Below are positions 1 to 7,222 of a stretch of DNA of 23,315 nucleotides, in pieces. The translations under genes were made by a program, and so were the position numbers. Within the stretch, counting starts at the first letter, position 1. The number at the start of each line of letters is the position of its first letter. Origin of the DNA: Deltaproteobacteria bacterium. Lineage in GTDB: Bacteria > Desulfobacterota > Desulfobacteria > Desulfobacterales > C00003060. The DNA is taken from NCBI GenBank assembly GCA_019309815.1, contig JAFDFO010000010.1, forward strand, positions 1-23,315. The letters are read 5' to 3'. Below the pieces are notes generated by a model. It saw nothing but the letters and a program-made list of their open reading frames with translations. It was not told where the DNA came from and ran no database searches.

Positions 1-722
1 AAATCCTCTTCGTCCCCCAGGATTGATCCAAGCCGATTCAGTGCATCGACCATGTTGGGATTATACTCCTCCCTCAGGAGGGGCAAGAGTTGATGACGTA
101 TCCGATTTCGAAGGTAATCGGTGTCCAGGTTGGAACGGTCCAGTACGTATTCTAATCCGTGCCGCTCGAGGTAGGCCAATATCTCTTTCCGGGTCAGATC
201 AATGAGCGGCCGGATGATGCGTCCGTCACGAACAGGAGGTATACCGACAAGGCCGAGTGGACCTGTTCCTCTGAGCAAGTGAATGAGGATTGATTCAGCA
301 CTGTCATCCGCATGGTGCCCAAGGGCGATCTTGTCAGCAGAATACTCGGCTGCGACCTCATCGTAGAAGGCATAACGGACAGCCCTTGCCGCTTCCTGGA
401 CAGATAACCGGTATCTGATCCCGTATTCCGCGACATTCCTTGAAGCGATTTTGCACGGAATCCCCAAACCGGCAGCTATCTTGCTTACAAAGGCTGCTTC
501 CTCATCCGCGGTCGGGCCGCGCAATTGGTGGTTCAGATGTGCGACAACCAGTCGAAGAGACCACTTGGGGGCAATCGCCACAAGGCTATGCAGGAGTGCC
601 ACAGAATCTGGTCCGCCGGAAACACCGACCAGGACGGCATCTCCTTGGGCGAGCATGTGATAATGGCCGATAGCGGCTTTCACCGCAGACAAGAACCCAT
701 TATCTTTTGTAGGCGTTGTCAT
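1..722 (-). CDS. tilS: tRNA(Ile)-lysidine synthase TilS, N-terminal part (3' end outside window)
   Basis: Reading the minus strand from an ATG at 722 gives about 240 codons, open to the window edge. TilS is an ATP-dependent ligase that attaches lysine to C34 of tRNA-Ile(CAU), so that it reads AUA and is charged with Ile. The PP-loop P-motif SGGPDS lies near residue 35. It is followed by the family blocks AHLNHQLRG, a GHHADDSAES segment and a Leu-Leu-Arg-Gly-Thr-Gly block, then RPLIDLTRKEI and DRSNLDTDYLRNRIRH. These are the ordered landmarks of the TilS catalytic domain; the C-terminal tRNA-binding domain would lie beyond position 1. No convincing Shine-Dalgarno precedes the ATG. A small same-strand ORF (794-979) lies 71 nt upstream. 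Identification is secure and only the gene end is missing. Confidence 0.95.
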   Translation of the reverse strand, partial: MTTPTKDNGFLSAVKAAIGHYHMLAQGDAVLVGVSGGPDSVALLHSLVAIAPKWSLRLVVAHLNHQLRGPTADEEAAFVSKIAAGLGIPCKIASRNVAEYGIRYRLSVQEAARAVRYAFYDEVAAEYSADKIALGHHADDSAESILIHLLRGTGPLGLVGIPPVRDGRIIRPLIDLTRKEILAYLERHGLEYVLDRSNLDTDYLRNRIRHQLLPLLREEYNPNMVDALNRLGSILGDEED

Positions 723-793
723 GGTGATAGGTAGATATCTAAGATTTCTGAGGAGCTGGAGTCAAGGGAAAAGAGGCTGGGGGGATGCGGGGG

Positions 794-979
794 CTATCTC
801 AAGAAGCGCACTGCTTTATGGATGCCAGTGGTCACAGGCCTTAGCCATGAATAAACAAGTCGTTCATAGTTGCGGCTCAGAGTCATAGAGAAGGGCCTAC
901 TCAAACCAATATCGCACAGTCGACAATATAGGTGGAGAGGGTTCCCTGCGTGCTGAAGCCAGAGTGCAAAACGTTCCAA
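794..979 (-). CDS. Small conserved-looking hypothetical protein (61 aa)
   Basis: A 61-codon minus-strand ORF starts at TTG 979 and ends just upstream of tilS on the same strand. A GGGG tract lies about 8 nt before the TTG. The peptide contains NPLHLYCRLCDIGLSR and a later YERLVYSWL segment. I have an impression of similar short deltaproteobacterial hypothetical proteins with an NPLHxYCRL core, but could not check this. It has no signal peptide or transmembrane helix, and two Cys four residues apart. Function is unknown. It could share a transcript with tilS. The alternative is a chance ORF, since the DNA around it is otherwise non-coding. Confidence 0.45.
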   Translation of the reverse strand: MERFALWLQHAGNPLHLYCRLCDIGLSRPFSMTLSRNYERLVYSWLRPVTTGIHKAVRFLR

Positions 980-1240
980 AGTCCGTACCCCGCTTAGAAA
1001 TCAGTATTTTGTTGACCGGTAGCTTTTATGGGGAAAGAAAATGGATGTCAAGAAAAAAGATCTTCGCCCGGTATTTTGTGACTAAACCCTGCTTTACCGG
1101 GGCCCGTATCAAGAATGAGGATTTTGAGTCGATCCGCAATCCTGCCGTTGGCGGGGTCATGGGGTTTATTGAGATGGATTTTCTTATCGTGTTTCGGAGA
1201 ATAGCTGTAAAAGCCAAAGCAAACACCATCCCGCACACTA
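980..1240. other. Gap with no supported gene
   Basis: About 260 nt between the small ORF and the first composite repeat. Open frames exist on both strands but run into the repeat, lack recognisable motifs and have no ribosome binding site. Nothing can be assigned. Confidence 0.5.
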
Positions 1241-1476
1241 CAAAATTCCAAATTTCAAGCACCAAATAACTACTGTTCTCAAGGCGCAGGCCGCAAACAA
1301 ACAACAATGACCGAAATTCCAAATCCCTACTGTTTTCAAGGCGAAGGCCGCAAACTTGTTTCCTCGGGCACTACGGCCCTTAAGTCTGTTTTGGTCATTG
1401 AATATTGTGATTTGCGGCCTGCGCCTTGAAAACAGTAGAGATTTATTTGGAATTTGGTGCTTGGAATTTGGTGCTT
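1241..1476. repeat. Palindromic composite repeat R1, carrying three 24-nt modules
   Basis: An imperfect inverted repeat of about 235 nt. The left arm has AAATTCCAAATTTCAAGCACC-type words; the right arm has their complements (ATTTGGAATTTGGTGCTTGG). The arms hold module copies at 1271-1298 and 1328-1354 (plus) and 1411-1437 (minus), all variants of TACTGTTYTCAAGGCG followed by a GCCGCAAA end. Orientation is symmetrical about the centre. No ORF or transposase is inside. Confidence 0.85.
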
Positions 1477-1572
1477 ACAGTTTCTATGCCCCGTGTGACC
1501 CTGGAAATTATGCGACCTATCTATGCGACGCAAGACTCGTCCGTGACCAACTGAGGTGAGACTTTTTTGGAG

Positions 1573-1601
1573 TTGAAATGGTTCCGTCCTTCAGCTATAG
1601 T
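1573..1601 (+). promoter_or_regulatory. Sigma70-type promoter of the SRP RNA
   Basis: A TTGAAA -35 box at 1573-1578 and a TATAGT -10 box at 1596-1601 are separated by exactly 17 nt. The predicted start, 7-10 nt downstream, falls at the first bases of the SRP RNA closing helix (1611). This is the best promoter match in the window and fits a highly transcribed stable RNA. Confidence 0.8.
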
Positions 1602-1610
1602 GCAACAGCT

Positions 1611-1870
1611 TGGTTGCGCTAAGCGGGGAGCTAGCGGTGTCCTGTACCCGAAATCCGCTCAATGCGGGGCCGAATTCCCTTTTGAGGGCCCTAACTTCCG
1701 TCTTCCATGAGCCGTCCTCGGTCGTGCACCACGCAACAGGCTGTTACGAACTCCGTCAGGTCCGGGAGGAAGCAGCGGTAAGTAATCTAGTCTGTGTCGT
1801 GGGCTGGCTACGGCCGAACCATAACGGTTTGAGGTGTGTCGGACAGGGTTCGATGAGGGGTGCGCAACCA
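1611..1870 (+). ncRNA. ffs: Signal recognition particle RNA, long (Alu-domain-containing) bacterial form
   Basis: The RNA of the signal recognition particle, which binds Ffh and delivers nascent membrane and secreted proteins to FtsY. The diagnostic domain IV hairpin is at about 1748-1785: GTCAGGTCCGGGAGGAAGCA, with its GGGA/GGAA tetraloop region and asymmetric A/C loop. The 5' part has the Alu-type block GCGGGGAGCTAGCGGTGTCC followed by CTGTACCCG, as in the Bacillus scRNA. The ends pair: TGGTTGCGC at 1611-1619 is complementary to GCGCAACCA at 1862-1870. This gives about 260 nt, against about 114 nt for the short 4.5S form of E. coli. Exact mature ends are uncertain by a few nt. No classical terminator is obvious downstream. 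Confidence 0.92.
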
Positions 1871-1971
1871 GGCACTTTACAACCCGCCGAAAACGTCCGT
1901 TTTTACCCAATCTAGTGTTGTGTCCGATGAATAGCCTAAATGACCAAGAGCGCCCAGGAGCCCCGGCGAGG

Positions 1972-2221
1972 GATCTCATAAATCCGAAATCCGAAGCACG
2001 AAATCCGTACTGTTTTCAAGGCGTCAGCCGCAAACAAACCCGAATGACCAAAATTCAAATGACCGAAACACTACAAAAACCTGTTTAGAACATTAGAGAA
2101 TTGCGGCATGCGCCTTGAGAACATTACGGATTTTGGTCATTGTTTGCGGCTGGTGCCTTGAGAACAGTAGGAATTTGGTGCTTGGAATTTGCGGCTTGCG
2201 CCTTGAAAACAGTAGGAATTT
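1972..2221. repeat. Palindromic composite repeat R2, carrying four 24-nt modules
   Basis: The left end starts GATCTCATAAATCCGAA, which recurs in inverted form as the right end of R5 at 16733-16749. Module copies are at 2008-2034 (plus) and 2101-2126, 2143-2169 and 2188-2214 (minus). The inner part has AATGACCAAAATTCAAATGA, shared with R5. The right arm ends about 60 nt before the radical SAM start codon, so the repeat may contribute to that gene's 5' leader. Confidence 0.85.
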
Positions 2222-2283
2222 CTCCCTTAAGATTTCTGTCAGCTTTTTCTGTAATAAGTCGCCGTATCTCCACTAACAACATT

Positions 2284-3228
2284 ATGTCTAAGAAAAGATA
2301 CAACGATTTCAACACTTACCTGAGGAACCGTTTTGGATCCAGAGTTCAGAAGATTACGATAGATGCGGGGTTTTCCTGCCCCAACCGGGACGGTACCATC
2401 TCCTCTGGGGGGTGCATTTATTGCGATGGTAAGGGCTCTGGGAGCGGAGCATTCCGGCGGGCCGAATCAATCACGAGGCAGGTTCAGGAAGGAAAGGCTC
2501 GACTGGCAGCCCGATACAAGGCAGAGAAATTCATTGCCTACTTCCAGGCATTTACCAACACCCATGCTCCGTGTGATATTCTCCGCACACGGTACGATGA
2601 GGCCATTGTAGATCCTGAGGTCGTGGGGCTGTCTATTGGCACCAGACCGGATTGTATAGATGAGGCACGGCTCAGCCTCATTCAAGAATACACGGGAAAC
2701 AATATGGTCTGGATTGAGTACGGGCTCCAATCCATGCATAATCGAACCCTCGAGCGCATCAACAGGGGGCACACATTTGAAGATTTTGTTCGCGCCGTAC
2801 GGATGAGTCAAGGTCGCGACATACTGATTTGTGCCCATGTCATCTTAGGGCTCCCCGGTGAATCCAAGCAAGACGTCGTAGAAACAGCAAGAGCAGTAGC
2901 AGATCTGGGTATCGACGGCATCAAGATTCACAGCCTGTATGTCCTCAAAAAGACCCCGCTCGCCAAGCTTTTTGAGGCGGGTGGCTGTACAGCCTTGGAC
3001 CAGGAAACCTTCGTGGCCTGGGTCGTAGCTTTTCTGGAGAACCTTCCCCCCACTGTTGTCGTGCAACGCCTCACAGGAGACCCTGATCCTTCAGCCCTTC
3101 TTGCCCCGGCCTGGACCCTGAACAAGCAGAAAACGCTTGCGCTCATACAAGAAGAACTTGAGGCCGGTGGCACCTGGCAAGGGAAATCCATCGATCCAGG
3201 CGTGTCTGCAAGAATCTTCAATATTTAG
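2284..3228 (+). CDS. TIGR01212-family radical SAM protein (YhcC-like)
   Basis: A 314-aa protein, close to the ~309 aa of E. coli YhcC. The ATG at 2284 gives MSKKRYNDFNTYLR, a typical family N-terminus. The open frame extends 48 codons further upstream, but that part only translates repeat R2. The cluster-binding cysteines are in CPNRDGTISSGGCIYC near residue 35, the spaced Cys pattern of this family rather than a strict CxxxCxxC. Other family landmarks are VGLSIGTRPDC, WIEYGLQS, HVILGLPGE and IKIHSLYVLKKTPLA. These proteins bind a 4Fe-4S cluster and SAM. The physiological reaction of the family is, to my knowledge, not settled. No strong Shine-Dalgarno is visible. The gene stands alone before grpE. 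Confidence 0.93.
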   Translation: MSKKRYNDFNTYLRNRFGSRVQKITIDAGFSCPNRDGTISSGGCIYCDGKGSGSGAFRRAESITRQVQEGKARLAARYKAEKFIAYFQAFTNTHAPCDILRTRYDEAIVDPEVVGLSIGTRPDCIDEARLSLIQEYTGNNMVWIEYGLQSMHNRTLERINRGHTFEDFVRAVRMSQGRDILICAHVILGLPGESKQDVVETARAVADLGIDGIKIHSLYVLKKTPLAKLFEAGGCTALDQETFVAWVVAFLENLPPTVVVQRLTGDPDPSALLAPAWTLNKQKTLALIQEELEAGGTWQGKSIDPGVSARIFNI

Positions 3229-3270
3229 GCCGGCTTCTCTTGACAAACCCCCAAGTGGTTCTTACGTTTA

Positions 3271-3298
3271 TTGAAAGTTGTGGTTAGGTATGGATAAT
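3271..3298 (+). promoter_or_regulatory. Possible promoter of grpE-dnaK
   Basis: TTGAAA at 3271-3276 and GATAAT at 3293-3298 with a 16-nt spacer, about 40 nt before the grpE start. A second TTGACA at 3240 lacks a good -10 box. No CIRCE inverted repeat (TTAGCACTC-N9-GAGTGCTAA) was seen, so there is no sign of HrcA control. Confidence 0.4.
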
Positions 3299-3340
3299 TA
3301 CTTGAAATCAAAGCCGATTGTATAGATATCGGAGGGGCCC

Positions 3341-3988
3341 TTGAGCGCAAGGAAGATCAAGCCGCAATCTGGAAAGCCTGAGTTGGCTGAGACTGCGGAA
3401 AAGCGAAAGGTACTGTCATCCAAGAAAGAAAAGAAGGGTGCCGCCGAACCCGAGGGCCTTGAGGAGCGGTTGCAGGCCGCGGAGACACAGGCCGAAGAAA
3501 ATCACGACCGGCTTCTCAGGGTGATGGCCGAGTTTGAGAATTACAAGAAGCGTATGGACCGGGAGATGAACGATTACAGGAAGTTCGCCAACGAATCGCT
3601 TATCAAGGAGATTCTGCCGATCGTTGACAGCCTGGAAAAGGCCCTCGAAAGCTCGGGCGAACAGAACGAGAAGGCCCTTGGCAGCCTGAGAGAGGGTGTC
3701 GGGATGACGCTGAAGGGGCTTTTAACCGGGTTGGAGAAGTTTGGTGTTGTTCCTGTTGAATCTCTGGAACAGCCCTTTGACCCGAATTTCCATCAGGCGG
3801 TCATGCAGGAGGAATCCGCAGGGCATTCTGACAACATGGTGGTACAGGAACTGCAAAAAGGATATCTGATTGGGGACCGACTTCTTCGGCCGGCCATGGT
3901 TGTGGTTTCAAAGAAGCCGAATTCCAAACCAGAGGTCAAATCAGAAGATCCTGAAGATGCATATAAGATTGATGTAACGATTCAATAA
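3341..3988 (+). CDS. grpE: Nucleotide exchange factor GrpE
   Basis: A 215-aa GrpE, which promotes ADP release from DnaK in the cytoplasm. The start is a TTG preceded by a clear GGAGGGG Shine-Dalgarno. The first 40 residues are Lys/Glu-rich and likely disordered. A long heptad-type helix follows (EERLQAAETQAEENHDRLLR), then the signature AEFENYKKRMDRE near residue 65. After the four-helix region comes the beta domain with FDPNFHQAVMQEES and LQKGYLIGDRLLRPAMVVVS. Length and order of parts are normal. dnaK follows 21 nt downstream, so the two are almost certainly co-transcribed. Confidence 0.97.
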   Translation: MSARKIKPQSGKPELAETAEKRKVLSSKKEKKGAAEPEGLEERLQAAETQAEENHDRLLRVMAEFENYKKRMDREMNDYRKFANESLIKEILPIVDSLEKALESSGEQNEKALGSLREGVGMTLKGLLTGLEKFGVVPVESLEQPFDPNFHQAVMQEESAGHSDNMVVQELQKGYLIGDRLLRPAMVVVSKKPNSKPEVKSEDPEDAYKIDVTIQ

Positions 3989-4009
3989 TATTCTCAAGGG
4001 GGAAAGGCA

Positions 4010-5932
4010 ATGAGTAAAGTGATAGGGATTGATCTTGGAACGACCAACTCGTGTGTGGCTATTATGGAAGGAAAAGACCCCAAGGTGATTACCAACCCTG
4101 AAGGGGCACGCACCACGCCATCCATGGTAGCATGGACGGACAGCGGGGAACGACTTGTGGGCCAAGTGGCCAAACGGCAAGCCGTCACCAATCCGGAAAA
4201 CACCGTTTTTGCTGTCAAACGGCTTATTGGCAGGAAATATGCGTCTCCTGAGGCACAGCGTGACAAAGAAATCTGTCCCTACCAGATCACCCAAGCTCCT
4301 AATGGCGATGTCCAGTTGGAGATCAGGGGGAAGGCTCACAGTCCGGCCGAGATTTCGTCGCATATCCTGCAAAGCATGAGAAAGACCGCCGAAGAATACC
4401 TGGGTGAAAAAGTCACCGACGCGGTCATTACAGTCCCGGCTTATTTTGACGACAGCCAGCGTCAGGCAACCAAGGACGCAGGGCGTATCGCCGGCTTGAA
4501 CGTCTTGAGGATCATCAACGAGCCCACAGCCGCTTCTCTCGCCTATGGCCTTGACAAGAGGAAAGACGAAAAGATTGCCGTCTTTGACCTTGGGGGAGGG
4601 ACCTTTGACATCTCGTTGCTGGAGATCGGCGAGGGTGTCTTTGAGGTCAAAGCGACCCACGGTGACACGCATCTGGGCGGTGAGGATTTTGATCAAAGAG
4701 TCATTGACTATATTGCGAGTGAGTTTAAGAAAGACCAGGGAATCGACATCCGTGGGGATAAGATGGCCCTGCAGCGATTGAAGGAGGCGGCGGAGAAGGC
4801 AAAGATGGAGCTTTCTACTGCCATGGAGACCGATATCAACCTTCCTTTCATTACAGCAGATGCCAGCGGCCCAAAGCATTTGAACATGAAACTAACCAGG
4901 GCCAAGCTGGAGAGCTTGGTGGAGGATCTGTTGGAAAAGGTCGCGGGACCCTGCCGGACGGCAATGAAGGATGCTGGCCTGAGTGCCGGGGATATCAATC
5001 AGGTTATCCTTGTGGGTGGCATGACTCGGATGCCGGCGGTTCAGGAGAAGGTCAAGAAGATTTTCGACAAAGAGCCGCACAAAGGCGTAAACCCTGACGA
5101 GGTGGTGGCCCTCGGGGCGGCGATCCAGGCCGGGGTATTGAAAGGTGACGTCGAAGACGTGCTCTTGCTTGATATTACCCCGCTTTCCCTTGGGATTGAA
5201 ACGCTTGGCGGGGTCTTTACCAAGCTGATTGACAAGAACACGACAATACCGACCAAGAAGAGCCAAATATTCTCGACGGCAGGTGATAATCAGCCTGCAG
5301 TGTCGATTCATGTGCTTCAGGGTGAACGCGAGATGGCCGAATACAACAAAACGCTGGGTCGCTTTGAACTCGTTGGCATTCCGCCAGCCCCGAGGGGTCT
5401 GCCGCAGATTGAGGTTACCTTTGACATAGATGCCAATGGGATTGTTCACGTTTCGGCGAAAGACCTGGGCACGGGAAAGGAGCAATCAATACAGATCACC
5501 GCTTCCAGCGGACTTTCCGAAGAAGAAATCGAGAGGCTGATAAAAGATGCTGAGACGCACGCTGAGGATGACAAAAAGAAGCGGGTTTTGGTGGACGCCC
5601 GGAATCACGCAGACAGTCTCATCTATCAGACTGAGAAGTCCATAACAGAGATAGGCGACAAGGTAGATGCCAGCCTCAAGTCGAATGTGGAAGAGGTGGT
5701 TGAGCGGCTCAAGAAGGCCATGGAAGGGACGGATACGGATGAGATTACGCGTCTAACTGAGGAATTGACTCAGACGTCCCACAAACTGGCTGAAGCGATG
5801 TATGCCAAGGCCTCCGGCGCACAGCAGGCTGGTGAGCAGCCTGGTGGCCCTTCCGAACAGGCTGAACCAGGGGCTGCCAAAGACGAAGATGTTGTGGATG
5901 CGGATTTTGAGGAGGTCGACGAGAACAAGTAG
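4010..5932 (+). CDS. dnaK: Chaperone protein DnaK (Hsp70)
   Basis: A 640-aa Hsp70, of standard bacterial length. The ATPase domain starts with IGIDLGTTNSCVAIMEG and has VPAYFDDSQRQATKDAGRIA, then DLGGGTFDISLLE and VGGMTRMPAVQ. The linker DVLLLDITPLSLGIET leads to the substrate-binding domain, followed by the helical lid. The tail is Gly/Gln/Glu-rich and ends in a DADFEEVDENK-type acidic sequence. An AAGGGGGAAAGG ribosome site precedes the ATG. It works with GrpE (directly upstream) and normally DnaJ, which is not downstream here and must be elsewhere. A strong terminator follows 30 nt after the stop. Confidence 0.98.
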   Translation: MSKVIGIDLGTTNSCVAIMEGKDPKVITNPEGARTTPSMVAWTDSGERLVGQVAKRQAVTNPENTVFAVKRLIGRKYASPEAQRDKEICPYQITQAPNGDVQLEIRGKAHSPAEISSHILQSMRKTAEEYLGEKVTDAVITVPAYFDDSQRQATKDAGRIAGLNVLRIINEPTAASLAYGLDKRKDEKIAVFDLGGGTFDISLLEIGEGVFEVKATHGDTHLGGEDFDQRVIDYIASEFKKDQGIDIRGDKMALQRLKEAAEKAKMELSTAMETDINLPFITADASGPKHLNMKLTRAKLESLVEDLLEKVAGPCRTAMKDAGLSAGDINQVILVGGMTRMPAVQEKVKKIFDKEPHKGVNPDEVVALGAAIQAGVLKGDVEDVLLLDITPLSLGIETLGGVFTKLIDKNTTIPTKKSQIFSTAGDNQPAVSIHVLQGEREMAEYNKTLGRFELVGIPPAPRGLPQIEVTFDIDANGIVHVSAKDLGTGKEQSIQITASSGLSEEEIERLIKDAETHAEDDKKKRVLVDARNHADSLIYQTEKSITEIGDKVDASLKSNVEEVVERLKKAMEGTDTDEITRLTEELTQTSHKLAEAMYAKASGAQQAGEQPGGPSEQAEPGAAKDEDVVDADFEEVDENK

Positions 5933-5962
5933 ACCCGTGAAATCAAAACCAGATAGTGACAG

Positions 5963-5996
5963 AATCCCGCAGTGCTCAGGTGCTGCGGGATTTTTT
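5963..5996 (+). terminator. Rho-independent terminator after dnaK
   Basis: A perfect 10-bp stem AATCCCGCAG (5963-5972) / CTGCGGGATT (5983-5992) with a 10-nt loop, running into TTTTTT at 5991-5996. It closes the grpE-dnaK unit. Confidence 0.92.
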
Positions 5997-6063
5997 CTTT
6001 GTCAGGCCGGAAATGTGTGATAAAAAACGCGAATACGTTGCGTTGCAAAAAGTAAGGAACCCT

Positions 6064-6396
6064 ATGAAACAGTATCTCATTGATGAGCTTCGGCCCAAAG
6101 ACTATGAAGACATTAAGGCATATCTGGATGAACATTACGGATCCTCCCACATGGAAGGGATTTATTGGATTCCCCTTGATCCCAATCTCATGGACGAGGT
6201 TCAGACTGCTCATGTCGACTGCCAGCCATTTTGTTTCGCAGTTCTTCTTGAGCCGTCAGCCATCTCGTTTGAACTTCTGATTCGAACGCGAAACCGCGTT
6301 CGATGTGATTGTATCCATTATGCCAACGCGGCACAAAGGGAGAGTATCGTTGCTTTTGCAGAGGCGATTTTTGGGGAGCTAAAGATACTGGCGTAA
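6064..6396 (+). CDS. Conserved hypothetical protein (110 aa)
   Basis: The ATG at 6064 has an AAGGA Shine-Dalgarno 7 nt upstream; the frame is open further up but that part overlaps the dnaK terminator. The product starts MKQYLIDELRPKDYEDIKAY and contains GIYWIPLDPNLMDEVQ, HVDCQPFCFAVLLEP and a RTRNRVRCDCIHYA segment. It has no signal peptide or membrane helix. Four Cys (CQPFC, CDC) could bind a metal, which is speculation. I have the impression of uncharacterised deltaproteobacterial proteins with the same pattern but could not verify it. Function is unknown. plsC follows 57 nt downstream. Confidence 0.8.
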   Translation: MKQYLIDELRPKDYEDIKAYLDEHYGSSHMEGIYWIPLDPNLMDEVQTAHVDCQPFCFAVLLEPSAISFELLIRTRNRVRCDCIHYANAAQRESIVAFAEAIFGELKILA

Positions 6397-6453
6397 CACC
6401 GGAGCGAAAGACGCCCGTCTGGATCCGGCACTGGCAGGGATAGTGGTGAGGAT

Positions 6454-7170
6454 ATGTTGAACACTGTTTTGGTATCAGTGTGGGTCATCATTAGTACTCT
6501 GATTTGTGCAATATCAGCCATTATTGTCTCATTTCTGCCTCGAGGAGGTAACGGTGCTCATTTGGTAGGGAGGTTCTGGGCAAGGTCGATTCTCTGGGTA
6601 AGCCGGGCCAAGGTATCTGTTGAAGGAATCGATCATATCGATCCCGGTGCCGCTTACGTGTACATGGCCAACCACCAAAGCATGTACGACATCCTGGCAT
6701 TGCTCGGATATCTGCCGGTGCAGTTCCGATGGGTGGCTAAGAAGGAACTCTTCCGAATTCCTATCTTTGGGTACTCCATGGCGCGTGTTGGTTATATTAG
6801 CATTGACCGCTCTAATCGACAGTCTGCCATTGAAAGCCTTCGGGAAGCTGCTCAAAGGATTGCACAGGGGGTTTCGGTTGTGGTTTTTCCGGAAGGGACA
6901 CGGAGCTCGGATGGTCAGATTAAACCGTTTAAAAAGGGTGGTTTTTACCTGGCGACTGACTCGGGGCGCCCTGTTGTCCCTGTTGTGATTTGGGGGACGC
7001 GTGATGTGATGCCAAAAGGGAAGCTCCGTATAGGACCTGGCCCGATTGTCTTAAGCATCAACAGGCCGATTGAGACTGGCCCATACAAGAACAATAGAGA
7101 AGCCTTGATCCAGGTGGTCGGGTCTGCAATGAGAAGAGATTTGGAGAGGATACGAGCAAACCAACAGTGA
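6454..7170 (+). CDS. plsC: 1-acyl-sn-glycerol-3-phosphate acyltransferase
   Basis: A 238-aa membrane acyltransferase that converts lysophosphatidic acid to phosphatidic acid in phospholipid synthesis. The N-terminus (residues 1-28) is one hydrophobic helix. The acyltransferase motif I is NHQSMYD (His74-x4-Asp79). Motif II/III is represented by the GYISIDRSNRQSA segment and FPEGTRSSDGQIKPFKKGGF near 145-165. VPVVIWGTRDVMPKG is the fourth block. The length suits PlsC rather than the larger lysophospholipid acyltransferases. A GTGAGGATATG context gives a modest ribosome site. ftsK starts 52 nt after the stop. Confidence 0.93.
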   Translation: MLNTVLVSVWVIISTLICAISAIIVSFLPRGGNGAHLVGRFWARSILWVSRAKVSVEGIDHIDPGAAYVYMANHQSMYDILALLGYLPVQFRWVAKKELFRIPIFGYSMARVGYISIDRSNRQSAIESLREAAQRIAQGVSVVVFPEGTRSSDGQIKPFKKGGFYLATDSGRPVVPVVIWGTRDVMPKGKLRIGPGPIVLSINRPIETGPYKNNREALIQVVGSAMRRDLERIRANQQ

Positions 7171-7222
7171 CAGTTCACGTCAAGAGACAGTGAGCAAACC
7201 TTCAGGAGGTATGAGGTAAACG

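Noticed and set aside
964..1322. ORFs of about 100 codons on both strands
   Set aside because: They extend into the composite repeat, overlap each other and show no family motif or ribosome site.
1834..1870. GGGTTCGAT plus ...AACCA near the SRP 3' end as a tRNA or tmRNA end
   Set aside because: No matching acceptor or T-stem; the CAACCA strand pairs with the SRP 5' end.
1659..1979. ORFs on both strands across 1610-1979
   Set aside because: They overlap the SRP RNA, whose sequence and end-pairing explain the conservation.
2140..2283. 48-codon N-terminal extension of the radical SAM protein
   Set aside because: It only translates repeat R2 modules; the family N-terminus begins at ATG 2284.
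3240..3268. TTGACA at 3240 as the main grpE promoter
   Set aside because: The -10 at correct spacing (TACGTT) is poor; TTGAAA/GATAAT at 3271 is better.
3941..4879. 312-codon minus-strand ORF in grpE-dnaK
   Set aside because: Antisense shadow of dnaK, whose own frame is unmistakable.
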